64,000 nt of DNA from Bacillus sp. Marseille-Q1617 (GTDB lineage Bacteria > Bacillota > Bacilli > Bacillales > Bacillaceae_B): NCBI RefSeq assembly GCF_903645295.1, contig NZ_CAHJXM010000001.1, forward strand, positions 1,985,501 through 2,049,500, written 5' to 3'. A program made the position numbers and the translations under genes. The notes under the pieces are model-generated. The model saw only the letters and a program-made list of their open reading frames with translations, did no database searches and was not told where the DNA came from. Below, one piece after another: positions 56,607 to 64,000 of this stretch. Within the stretch, counting starts at the first letter, position 1. Each line of letters begins with the position of its first letter.

Positions 56607-58862
56607 ATGAATATAACTAGTTTAATAGAAGAGTGGCAGAGAGCTCTTGAGATTGAAATTGGACATTTGAAAAGGCGAGAAACTACTGGGATTCATATAG
56701 AAGCGGGTAGATGCTTAAGGAAGGATGATACTGATACTGCTTACATTTATTGGTTTACTTTGGCATATTCCGCCTCCTTTCCCGAAGGAAGCACTGTCAT
56801 CTTTAAAACGGGTGGAAGATTGCTGTCCGGAGCCGTTATCAGTTCAGAAGAGCGGGAATGCATTGTAGAGTTTGATCGGTATATTGGTGACCCCGTCACA
56901 GTCGGACAGCTCATTCACGAACCGTGGGAGCTGCTCGAGAAACTGATTGAAAGGCTGGAAGAAGCCAAAGAAAGACATGGTAAAGCACTTAGGATCAAAG
57001 ATCTGATGCTTCCTCCGCAAAAAACGTTCCATAACGCAGCCGTTGTGAAAGATACTCTGCACGAAGCATATCTAAGAAGTAAACATAATCCTGTCACCTA
57101 TCTCTGGGGACCGCCGGGAACCGGTAAAACATACACATTGGCCCGTGTAGCAGCCTATCATTATTCAGAAGGAAAGCGAGTGCTCCTCCTGTCTCATAGC
57201 AATGCAGCGGTCGATGTGTTAATAGAAGAAATGCACCATTTCCTTACGAAGCATAAACGCTGGAAATCAGGAGAGGTCATTCGTTATGGAATCAACCGAA
57301 AATCATATGGGGACGGGATTACTGATTTGAGCGTGATCCAGCTATTGGAGCAGCAGGACCCCAAGCTTGCTCAGGAAAAGAATAGAACGGAGACGTATCG
57401 AAGGAAACTGAAGAAAAAACTTTCTAAGTCTTTTTCAACCTACGATTACGAACGACTTTCACAGTTAGAGGTGCATTATCAAAAATTGAAGGAGCAGCTT
57501 AAAAGACGGGAAGGCGGACTCGTAGCTGATGCCAAGGTGATCGGGACTACATTAAGTAAATCTGCAATCGACCCCCTCATTTACGATGAGGAATTTGACC
57601 TTGTTATTGTGGATGAGGCGAGCATGGCGTATGCGCCGCAAGTGGCTTTTGCCGCATCGATAGGAAAAAAAATCATCATATGCGGAGATTTCAAGCAGCT
57701 TCCCCCTATCGCAGGAAGCTTTCATCCTTCAGTCTCGAAGTGGTTAAAAGAAGATATCTTCCACTTATCCAACGTGGCTGGCTCCGTAGAAAAAGGGAAT
57801 GGGCATCCACAATTGCTGCTGCTCCCCGAACAAAGACGTATGCATCCGAGCATATCCGCTTTTACAAACCATTTTATCTATCACTCTAAAGTGGGCGATC
57901 ATCCTGATGCGGCAAAGATGAGAGAAGAAATTTTGCTAAAGGAACCCTTTTCCAGGCAAGGGAGCATTCTATTATCCCTGCAGGAAGGATCAGAGTGGGG
58001 AGAAACCGATCGCGGCTCAAGATGGAATATCCTTTCAAGCTTCATCACAATGATGTTGGTTATAAAAGCACTGGAAGATGGAACCCGTTCAATCGGAATC
58101 GTTACACCATACCGGGCGCAAGCAAGATGGTACAACCTCCTGCTGCAAGAACTTATTGGGCCACTCTACCAGGGAGAAAAGCTAAGCCTTTACGCTGCTA
58201 CGGTTCATGGATTTCAAGGTTCAGAAAATGATATGATCATTTTCGATGTCGTCGATGGGAACGCTCATGAAAAAGCTGGTGCCTTACTTACCCGCAAAGG
58301 AAGCGATAGGCTGATCAATGTGGCGGTTACACGGGCAAGAGGGAAATTCATTCTGGTTGCGGACGATCACTTTGTTAAAAGGAAGACTCATCCATTACAG
58401 CCAATTCATCAATTGATCGATTTTCTATATACAAAAGGTTTTGTTAAAACTGGGTCGGATTTTTCCAAAACGGTAATAAGCACTGCAAAAAAGTTGAAAT
58501 GGTATTCTATTGATAATCATAAACGGATACTGAAAGATCTTCATGCATGCCAAGAAGAGATCATCGTGAATGTCAACTCAATGAACGACATACCTCCTGA
58601 AATAATGAAAGCATTAAAGAGGATTAACCCTATTGTAACCATAAAATTATTATGTAAACAGACTTATCAAAATACCTCTTCTTTTGAAGTAGGGGATTCG
58701 AAGACAAACATCCCTTTTATCAGCTTGGACAAGAAAGTATTATGGTTTAATTGTTTCTCAATAGAAGAAAACAATAGGTTCCCTTACCAAATACGAATCT
58801 TTTCAAAAAAGGTTCATCAGCATTTCTTTAAATTGATACAACAAAACGCCAGAAAAATGTAA
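56607..58862 (+). CDS. SF1 superfamily helicase (UPF1/DNA2-like) with C-terminal extension
   Basis: A 751-residue helicase. Walker A is YLWGPPGTGKTYTLARVAAY (about residues 166-185), Walker B FDLVIVDEASMAYAPQVAFA (about 331-350), motif III CGDFKQLPPIAG, motif IV-V ATVHGFQGSENDMIIFDVVD and motif VI LINVAVTRARGKFILVADD (about 569-587). The last about 120 residues (ILKDLHACQEEIIVNVNSMN to ISLDKKVLWFNCFSIEENN) resemble the layout of a PLD-like domain but show no HxK motif. Role in DNA or RNA metabolism unknown. The ribosome site is weak (ggtgattt). Confidence 0.88.
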   Translation: MNITSLIEEWQRALEIEIGHLKRRETTGIHIEAGRCLRKDDTDTAYIYWFTLAYSASFPEGSTVIFKTGGRLLSGAVISSEERECIVEFDRYIGDPVTVGQLIHEPWELLEKLIERLEEAKERHGKALRIKDLMLPPQKTFHNAAVVKDTLHEAYLRSKHNPVTYLWGPPGTGKTYTLARVAAYHYSEGKRVLLLSHSNAAVDVLIEEMHHFLTKHKRWKSGEVIRYGINRKSYGDGITDLSVIQLLEQQDPKLAQEKNRTETYRRKLKKKLSKSFSTYDYERLSQLEVHYQKLKEQLKRREGGLVADAKVIGTTLSKSAIDPLIYDEEFDLVIVDEASMAYAPQVAFAASIGKKIIICGDFKQLPPIAGSFHPSVSKWLKEDIFHLSNVAGSVEKGNGHPQLLLLPEQRRMHPSISAFTNHFIYHSKVGDHPDAAKMREEILLKEPFSRQGSILLSLQEGSEWGETDRGSRWNILSSFITMMLVIKALEDGTRSIGIVTPYRAQARWYNLLLQELIGPLYQGEKLSLYAATVHGFQGSENDMIIFDVVDGNAHEKAGALLTRKGSDRLINVAVTRARGKFILVADDHFVKRKTHPLQPIHQLIDFLYTKGFVKTGSDFSKTVISTAKKLKWYSIDNHKRILKDLHACQEEIIVNVNSMNDIPPEIMKALKRINPIVTIKLLCKQTYQNTSSFEVGDSKTNIPFISLDKKVLWFNCFSIEENNRFPYQIRIFSKKVHQHFFKLIQQNARKM

Positions 58863-58886
58863 TCACACACTTTTCTGGCGTTTTTA
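58846..58886 (+). terminator. Rho-independent terminator overlapping the helicase stop
   Basis: ACGCCAGAAAA pairs with TTTTCTGGCGT and is followed by TTTTATTATT. Confidence 0.88.
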
Positions 58887-58915
58887 TTATTCGAGCCGTT
58901 CTGTATATCATAGGA

Positions 58916-59968
58916 CTATTTTGACACATGGACCGTTTTGTCAGTTCTGTCAGTTACTTCTCCGATCAGCCATGCATCTATGGAATGTCCATGTAAATCA
59001 TCGATATATTTCATGGCCTGATCTCTCGGCAGACTCACCAATAAACCACCGGAGGTAATCGCATCACAAAGAATCAGCTCATCCACTGTTGTAAGAGCTG
59101 AGTCATAAAAGACCTCATTCCTCAGCCATTGGTGGTTCGCTTTAGAGCCCCCGGGAATAATACCTGCACCAGCAAGTTCTTGTGTACCGGGCAGCTGCGG
59201 AATCGATGAGTAGCTTAGAGTAAGAGTTACATGACTTCCCTTCGCCATTTCAAAAGCATGGCCTAAAAGTCCAAACCCCGTAATGTCGGTGACGGCATTT
59301 ACTTGGTAAGATTGCAAAGCTTCTGCGGCTTTCTTGTTCAATATACTCATTGAGGCAACCACTTCAGCTTCTTGCTCCGCTGTCACAGCTTGACGTTTGA
59401 TACCCGTCGTTAAGATTCCTGTACCGATCGGTTTCGTCAACACCAGAACATCTCCCGTTTTGGCGCCTGTATTCGTCCAAAATTTTTCCGGGTGAACCAC
59501 TCCTGTTACGCTCAATCCAAACTTCGGCTCACTATCATCAATTGAATGGCCACCCACAGTGATTGCACCAGCTTCCAATACTTTCTTCTGTGCACCTGCG
59601 AGTATCTGAGTAAGCATCTCACTGCCAAGCTTTTTAATCGGAAATCCGACTATATTCAATACTGTCTTCGGAGTGCCGCCCATGGCATATACATCACTCA
59701 ATGCGTTGGCTGCTGCGATTTGTCCGAACAGAAAGGGATCATCGACGACAGGAGTAAAGTAATCGACTGTTTGAACAAGAGCAATATCATCTGTTAATTG
59801 ATATATCCCCGCATCATCAGAGGATTCATTCCCAACTAACAATTCTTTATTTTCTGGTTGAGGAGGCAGCTGACGCAAAACTTGCGCCAAGTCACTTGGA
59901 CTTAGTTTGCATCCTCAGCCGGCTTTAGAGGAAAGAGCCGTCAAACGGATGATCTCTTCTTTACTCAT
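58916..59968 (-). CDS. selD: Selenide, water dikinase (SelD), itself a selenoprotein
   Basis: A 350-residue enzyme that makes selenophosphate from selenide and ATP, the selenium donor for selenocysteine and selenouridine. Reading from ATG 59968 (aaaggagtgatagcc upstream), the frame meets UGA at codon 18 (59915-59917) in the sequence LSSKAG-U-GCKLSPSDLAQV. E. coli SelD has catalytic Cys17 and Lys20 in GAGCGCK; the UGA stands exactly at the Cys17 position, so it encodes selenocysteine. The rest is typical: NALSDVYAMGGTPKTVLNIV, ITVGGHSIDDSEPKFGLSVT and VNAVTDITGFGLLGHAFEMA. Ordinary gene calling would start at 59890 and lose the active site. Confidence 0.93.
59887..59899 (-). promoter_or_regulatory. 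Probable bacterial SECIS hairpin in selD mRNA
   Basis: CCAAG-tga-CTTGG begins 15 bases after the selD UGA, inside the coding sequence, where a SelB-binding SECIS is expected. Extra pairs below are possible. Its recognition by SelB is inferred. Confidence 0.6.
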
Positions 59969-60121
59969 GGCTATCACTCCTTTACGTATAGATAGTTATA
60001 TTGTACAGGAAATATAAGAGAACGGGCAAAATATTAAAGTGGGTACCAGATCTGATTTGCAACAGAAATAGCCCTGAACTAAAATGAAATAGAGGACTTT
60101 GAATAGAAAGGAGATTTCCAC

Positions 60122-60361
60122 ATGAACAATCGTAAAATCAAAATTGAATTCTGTTTAAGGTGAAACTACTCACCAAAAGCCGCGAGTTTCGCGGAACAGT
60201 TATTTACCCATTTCCGTTACGATATTGAAGAAGTTTTACTCATCCCATCATCAGGAGGAGCTTTTGAAATCACGGCAGGGGAGACCAGGATCTATTCCAA
60301 ATTGGAAACAGGTGTATTTCCAGATGTAAATGATATCATCAACAAGATCGAAAAAATGTAA
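60122..60361 (+). CDS. SelW-like (SelT/SelW/SelH, Rdx) selenoprotein
   Basis: A 79-residue thioredoxin-fold protein of the Rdx family. From ATG 60122, eight bases after aaaggag, the frame reads KIKIEFCLR-U-NYSPKAASFA with UGA at codon 14 (60161-60163), giving the CxxU redox motif of SelW; it continues FRYDIEEVLLIPSSGGAFEI and LETGVFPDVNDIINKIEK to TAA at 60361. Cysteine homologues carry CxxC here. The family is thought to act in thiol redox reactions; substrate unknown. A terminator follows directly. It is invisible to gene finders that treat UGA as stop. Confidence 0.92.
60180..60194 (+). promoter_or_regulatory. Probable bacterial SECIS hairpin in the SelW-like mRNA
   Basis: CCGCGA-gtt-TCGCGG starts 16 bases after the UGA at 60161, matching the position of the hairpin in selD. 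It lies inside the coding sequence, as bacterial SECIS elements do. Confidence 0.65.
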
Positions 60362-60366
60362 ACACA

Positions 60367-60394
60367 AAAAAAGCCTGGGAATCCCAGGCTTTTT
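60367..60394. terminator. Bidirectional terminator
   Basis: AAAAAGCCTGGGA is followed by its complement TCCCAGGCTTTTT; it lies between the SelW-like gene and the convergent Hsp20-like gene. Confidence 0.92.
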
Positions 60395-60400
60395 ACCTTA

Positions 60401-60808
60401 TCAGAGAGAATGGTGATCATCATCGCAAATTCCTTGGACACGAATGCTCAGCGACGTCTTCTCTGAGCATTCCTGTTTTGGCACTTTGATTTCGATCGTA
60501 TGATGCTCTAAAGAATAGGTCAATTGCCGCTGACGCAGGCAAAAAGGAAATTCTATATTCCTGCTCCTTGTCTTCAATTCATTTTTTAATCTGATTGTGA
60601 TAACCAGCCGGTGATCATTCTTTGTCAGAATCAATTCATCCGGACAAATATTTTCAGTTTCGACTTCCACGATAAATGCCTCTGTCGTATCAAGGAAGTC
60701 GATTCGGAATTCTTTTTCATCTAGCCGAACTGTATCAGGGTCCAATAACCAATCCTTCATTCTCTCTTCCCAGTTCTCTAAATAAAAATCCTCCTTGTCC
60801 TTACCCAT
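60401..60808 (-). CDS. Hsp20/alpha-crystallin-like protein
   Basis: A 135-residue protein resembling small heat-shock-like spore proteins of Bacillus (CotP, GerT, YocM type). The beta-sandwich strands are suggested by FRIDFLDTTEAFIVEVETEN, LILTKNDHRLVITIRLKNEL, IEFPFCLRQRQLTYSLEHHT and IEIKVPKQ. The classical AxxxxGVL motif is not clear, so the assignment is tentative. It lies between the two selenium genes but on the other strand, with no evident functional link. The ATG follows aggggtc. Confidence 0.6.
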   Translation of the reverse strand: MGKDKEDFYLENWEERMKDWLLDPDTVRLDEKEFRIDFLDTTEAFIVEVETENICPDELILTKNDHRLVITIRLKNELKTRSRNIEFPFCLRQRQLTYSLEHHTIEIKVPKQECSEKTSLSIRVQGICDDDHHSL

Positions 60809-60908
60809 TTACATCTGACCCCTAACTTTCTCTTTTACACATTCTATTCTTTCTCCTTTAAATGGTGAGAGTGTTATAATTGGAGAAAAGTAATTAAAGG
60901 AGGTAATC

Positions 60909-62336
60909 ATGAAAGATCTGCTGAGACAAATACCCTCGATATATGAACTGCAGCATACAGAGGCCTTTGAACGCTTCATCTCCGGACAGAACCTTTCATT
61001 TGAAAAAGGGACGGAGCTTGTGAAAGAAAGTGTAGCGTTCATAAGAAAGTGCATCCTTGAAAACAATTGGGATGGCCCCCATCCTGACACCGCCCTTTTC
61101 ATTGAGGAGATCTACAAACAGGCCGCACATATTAAAAAGAAAAGATTCTCTCTGTCTTTACATAAAATCATCAATGCAAGCGGAACGGTTTTACATACAA
61201 ATCTAGGCAGAGCACGGCTTGGAGTGGAAACGATTGAACACGTGACCAAAGTGGCGGCTTCTTACACGAATCTTGAATACGATGTGGAAAATGGAATAAG
61301 AGGTTCGCGGCACACACATGCAGAGAAGTTCATATGTGAATTGACTGGTGCCGAGGCTGCGATGGTCGTCAATAACAATGCTGCCGCTGTGTTCATCATT
61401 CTTTCTGCACTTGCTAAAAACAAGGAAGTCATTGTGTCGAGAGGGGAGCTTGTTGAAATAGGGGGTTCCTTCAGGGTCTCATCCATCATGGAAGAGAGTG
61501 GAGCCAGGTTAGTGGAAGTCGGCACAACGAATAAAACTCATTTACACGATTATGAGGGACATATCGGAGAAGAAACAGCGATGATCATGAAAGTGCACCA
61601 AAGCAACTTTGTCATGAAAGGATTCACTTCTTCAGTTGGAACTGAAGACCTTGTAAACTTGTCCGGAAAGTATGATCACGTCATTTATTATGAAGATTTA
61701 GGCAGCGGTGCCCTTTTTGATTTTTCATTACATGGAATCGGGAAAGAGCCGCTGGTAAGACAAGTGATCGAAAAAGGCGCTGACCTTGTTTCATTCAGCG
61801 GGGACAAGTTATTGGGGGGACCCCAGGCCGGCATCATCGCGGGCAGGAAGGAAGTAGTGAACGTATTAAAAAAACATCCACTCGCCCGTGTTTTGCGGGT
61901 TGATAAAATGACACTTGCAGCACTTGAAATGACCTTGCTTCATTTTCTGAAAGAAGAGGAACTCAAGATTCCTGCCATTTACGGGATAACGCGGCCGAAG
62001 GAAGATATAAAGGATCAATCAATGAAGCTGATAGCCCAACTTAAGAAGCGAAATGTTTCATTTATTCTTGAGGTGGTTGAAGGTACCAGCAGAGTAGGCG
62101 GCGGGACCATGCCGGAAGTAGAACTTGAAACCTATCTTATTGCAATTGGGCACAACCATGTTACTTCCCATGAGCTCCACGAACGATTAAGATTCAATGA
62201 ACCTGTCATCATTGGAAGGATTCAACAGGATCGCCTCCTGCTAGATTTAAGGACCGTTACAATCGAAGAACAGGAGGACATACTTGAAGCACTCGATAAA
62301 ATGAGCAAGGCAATAGAGAGCGGTGATCCAATCTGA
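60909..62336 (+). CDS. selA: L-seryl-tRNA(Sec) selenium transferase
   Basis: A 475-residue PLP enzyme that converts seryl-tRNA(Sec) to selenocysteyl-tRNA(Sec) using selenophosphate. Marks: INASGTVLHTNLGRARLG (about residues 86-103), YTNLEYDVENGIRGSRHTHA, AAMVVNNNAAAVFIILSALA and the PLP lysine in LVSFSGDKLLGGPQAGIIAG (about 300). C-terminal GTSRVGGGTMPEVELETYLI is also typical. Length agrees with E. coli SelA (463). The ATG follows aaaggaggt. selB, which often follows selA, is absent here. Confidence 0.96.
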   Translation: MKDLLRQIPSIYELQHTEAFERFISGQNLSFEKGTELVKESVAFIRKCILENNWDGPHPDTALFIEEIYKQAAHIKKKRFSLSLHKIINASGTVLHTNLGRARLGVETIEHVTKVAASYTNLEYDVENGIRGSRHTHAEKFICELTGAEAAMVVNNNAAAVFIILSALAKNKEVIVSRGELVEIGGSFRVSSIMEESGARLVEVGTTNKTHLHDYEGHIGEETAMIMKVHQSNFVMKGFTSSVGTEDLVNLSGKYDHVIYYEDLGSGALFDFSLHGIGKEPLVRQVIEKGADLVSFSGDKLLGGPQAGIIAGRKEVVNVLKKHPLARVLRVDKMTLAALEMTLLHFLKEEELKIPAIYGITRPKEDIKDQSMKLIAQLKKRNVSFILEVVEGTSRVGGGTMPEVELETYLIAIGHNHVTSHELHERLRFNEPVIIGRIQQDRLLLDLRTVTIEEQEDILEALDKMSKAIESGDPI

Positions 62337-62358
62337 AAGAAAAACTCCGCCAATAATG

Positions 62359-62395
62359 AAGAGGCACCTCCCGTTTAACGGGATGTGCCTCTTTT
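62359..62395. terminator. Terminator after selA
   Basis: AGAGGCAC-ct-CCCG...CGGG-at-GTGCCTCT followed by TTTT; it also serves the convergent gene. Confidence 0.88.
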
Positions 62396-62398
62396 GAG

Positions 62399-62659
62399 TT
62401 ATTGCTGGCCATTGACTTCATTTACAATTGACTCAAGGTCTGTTTTGAATTTCTGCAGCTGTTCTTTTTGAGTATCTGAAGCTACTTCAAGTGCATTTTC
62501 AATTTGCTGATAGGCTTCGTTCACTTCATTTCTTAGATGTGAAAGTTGGGAACCGTAGCTGCCGCCATCCAGAACCAATTCATTCATACTGTTTTGTACG
62601 TCTGTGAATCCTTGCTGTGCAGCTTGAAATGCTTGCTGTTTATTTTTATGATAAGGCAT
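62399..62659 (-). CDS. Small helical protein, DUF2524/YtzC-like
   Basis: An 86-residue, fully helical protein: QQAFQAAQQGFTDVQNSMNE, LRNEVNEAYQQIENALEVAS and DTQKEQLQKFKTDLESIVNE. The C-terminal half resembles B. subtilis YtzC (DUF2524), a small protein of unknown role; this is from memory. The ATG at 62659 is nine bases after aaggag; an in-frame ATG at 62665 is only three bases away from it. Confidence 0.65.
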   Translation of the reverse strand: MPYHKNKQQAFQAAQQGFTDVQNSMNELVLDGGSYGSQLSHLRNEVNEAYQQIENALEVASDTQKEQLQKFKTDLESIVNEVNGQQ

Positions 62660-62778
62660 GTTCATTCTCTCCTTCAAAAGTAAAATAGCCTTTATATTAT
62701 AGGCATTCCATCACAATTCTATACGTATGCATAAACTCTATCCAACGAATCCATTCTAAAAAAGAGGAGGGATGGATG

Positions 62779-62916
62779 ATGAACAAAAATGATGGCAAAG
62801 ACATGAGAAAAAATGCACCTAAACAATCCGGGCAGCCTGAACCTTTAAGCGGCTCCCACAAAGTGAAAAACCAAAACCATACGCGTCAAAAGCATAACAG
62901 CAACCACGATATGTAA
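62779..62916 (+). CDS. sspP: Small acid-soluble spore protein P
   Basis: A 45-residue minor spore protein, a gene below usual length cut-offs. The sequence [20 protein letters not shown] followed by [18 protein letters not shown] closely matches what I know of B. subtilis SspP (CotL). ATG 62779 is seven bases after ggaggg. Such proteins are made in the forespore under SigG. It is convergent with sspO, whereas in B. subtilis I recall sspO and sspP being in one operon. Confidence 0.93.
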   Translation: MNKNDGKDMRKNAPKQSGQPEPLSGSHKVKNQNHTRQKHNSNHDM

Positions 62917-62920
62917 ACTC

Positions 62921-62956
62921 AAAAAAACTCTGCAAGGGAATTTGCAGAGTTTTTTG
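62921..62956. terminator. Bidirectional terminator
   Basis: AAAAAACTCTGCAA-ggga-aTTTGCAGAGTTTTTT between convergent sspP and sspO. Confidence 0.92.
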
Positions 62957-62996
62957 TTTATTATTATTTGATTAGGGTATGTGAGAAAGGAGTCAA

Positions 62997-63146
62997 TTAC
63001 TGATTTGTCTTTCGCTTTTTATTGTTCTGTCTCTGAGCTTCCGTCAATGGCTCATTGGAGTACTCTTCGTTATAACCTGCGCCCATGCCCTGTGCTTTTG
63101 CAGCGTTCATACCGTTGATGACATGATTTGCTTTGCGTTTAGCCAA
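62997..63146 (-). CDS. sspO: Small acid-soluble spore protein O
   Basis: A 49-residue spore protein, [20 protein letters not shown] then [16 protein letters not shown] at the end, closely matching B. subtilis SspO (CotK). The TTG at 63146 follows ggaggtg and begins at the conserved AKRKAN; the open frame extends further upstream without support. It is transcribed away from citB, the same neighbour as in B. subtilis. Confidence 0.93.
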   Translation of the reverse strand: MAKRKANHVINGMNAAKAQGMGAGYNEEYSNEPLTEAQRQNNKKRKTNQ

Positions 63147-63476
63147 TAGAAACACCTCCATGTGAATAGAATGCCACCGTGCCTGCCCCACTATTAGAGG
63201 AAAAGCCTAACAAAGAGGTAATTATTTTTCCGAAATAATATTTTTATGGTGCCGACACCATTTGACATGGACTTAAATGCCGTTATGTCAATATTTTGCT
63301 AGAAAATGAAAGGTGTTTACTTATTCAGATAAGTAAAACTTATCAAAAACAATAACTTTATTGTTATTTACTTATGTAATCGCTTGTATTAAGATTGTTA
63401 ATGTGAGAAAAGTTCGTTAGTTTAGAACGAAGACTTTTCGACTTAATGTGTATATGTAGTTAGAGGGGGAATTGAA
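63147..63476 (+). promoter_or_regulatory. citB upstream region with regulatory dyads
   Basis: About 330 bases between sspO and citB. Three dyads are visible: ATGGTG-ccga-CACCAT (63246-63261), ACTTAT-tcag-ATAAGT (63319-63334) and AATAAC-tttatt-GTTATT (63351-63368). In B. subtilis CcpC binds ATAA/TTAT dyads before citB in response to citrate; the second and third dyads are candidates. No exact -35/-10 pair is called. Confidence 0.5.
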
Positions 63477-64000
63477 ATGGCAAAGAACGATGTATTTAAT
63501 GCACGATCTTCTTTCGAACTTGAAGGAAAACGTTATCATTACTATCGTTTAAAAGCACTTGAAGAAGCAGGCGTTTCAAACATCAACCGTTTACCATACA
63601 GTGTAAAGGTATTGCTTGAATCTGTACTGCGCCAATTTGACGGACGTGTAATCAATAAAGAGCATGTTGAAAACTTAGCAAACTGGGGAGCAGCAAGCAA
63701 GGATGCGGAGGTTCCATTCAAACCTTCCCGTGTTATCCTTCAAGACTTTACAGGAGTTCCTGCTGTCGTAGACTTAGCTTCATTGCGTAAAGCAATGGCT
63801 GACATCGGGGGAGATCCTCAGAAAATCAACCCTGAAATTCCGGTTGACCTTGTAATCGACCACTCTGTTCAAGTCGACAAATACGGAACAGCTGATGCAT
63901 TAAAAGCAAACATGGATCTTGAATTCGAACGTAATGCCGAGCGTTACCAATTCCTAAGCTGGGCTCAAAAAGCATTTGAAAACTACCGTGCCGTTCCACC
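63477..64000 (+). CDS. citB: Aconitate hydratase, partial
   Basis: The first 174 residues of aconitase A, the TCA-cycle enzyme that interconverts citrate and isocitrate; the gene runs off the right edge. The start [20 protein letters not shown] follows agaggggg. Family segments are [40 protein letters not shown] and [20 protein letters not shown]; the iron-sulfur cysteines lie beyond the window. B. subtilis CitB can also act as an RNA-binding regulator. Confidence 0.96.
   Translation, partial: MAKNDVFNARSSFELEGKRYHYYRLKALEEAGVSNINRLPYSVKVLLESVLRQFDGRVINKEHVENLANWGAASKDAEVPFKPSRVILQDFTGVPAVVDLASLRKAMADIGGDPQKINPEIPVDLVIDHSVQVDKYGTADALKANMDLEFERNAERYQFLSWAQKAFENYRAVP

Overview
The window is chromosomal DNA of a low-GC, spore-forming member of the Bacillaceae (Bacillus/Rossellomorea-like). 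It carries the minor spore proteins SspO and SspP, a YjcZ-type peptide and a half-length Spo0M relative. Other typical Bacillus genes are present: GlpP-controlled glycerol genes, HemAT, YocH-type LysM/3D proteins, OpuD-type BCCT, PbpA/H- and DacA-type PBPs, and aconitase next to sspO. Most genes have strong aaaggagg-type ribosome binding sites and U-tailed terminators. No rRNA, tRNA, CRISPR array, prophage or intact IS transposase was seen.

Layout. 1-24 kb: an MFS exporter fragment, several SAM methyltransferases, an azoreductase behind a likely MhqR operator, a STAS regulator, secreted LysM-CAP and beta-propeller proteins, a class B PBP, a CNNM/CorC transporter behind a hairpin-rich leader, EcsC, a SET-domain protein, DacA, an orphan pair of Opp-like permeases and an S66 peptidase. 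24-31 kb: small enzymes (GNAT, HIT, Nudix, VOC, DUF2332) and a frameshifted M29 aminopeptidase. 31-37 kb: the glycerol regulon glpP, glpF-glpK and glpD, with a CcpA site and two GlpP-type leader terminators. 37-50 kb: small enzymes, a type I holin-like toxin, an M24 peptidase, topoisomerase III, a PAS histidine kinase, LrgAB and a methionine aminopeptidase. 50-57 kb: two tandem 3D-domain cell-wall proteins with WalR-like boxes, the BCCT carrier, a lytic transglycosylase and HemAT. 57-64 kb: an SF1 helicase, a selenium locus, spore genes and the start of citB.

Two things stand out. First, a selenocysteine locus: selD carries an in-frame UGA at codon 18, a 79-residue SelW-like protein has a CxxU motif that normal gene calling would miss, and selA lies nearby. 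Both UGA codons are followed at similar distance by a short hairpin. selB and tRNA-Sec are not in the window. Second, two diverged copies of a non-coding element of about 0.6 kb lie about 21 kb apart in opposite orientation (2423-3078 and 24057-24668). Each has short terminal inverted repeats (TAACGGG/CCCGTTA) and is flanked by 8-9 bp direct repeats, which looks like a non-autonomous transposable element family.

How the genes work together. GlpF, GlpK and GlpD import glycerol, phosphorylate it and oxidise it; GlpP reads glycerol-3-phosphate at the two leaders. SelD makes selenophosphate, SelA uses it to make Sec-tRNA, and the SelW-like protein and SelD itself are the local users. The PBPs, LysM/3D proteins, CAP protein and lytic transglycosylase all act on or bind the cell wall.
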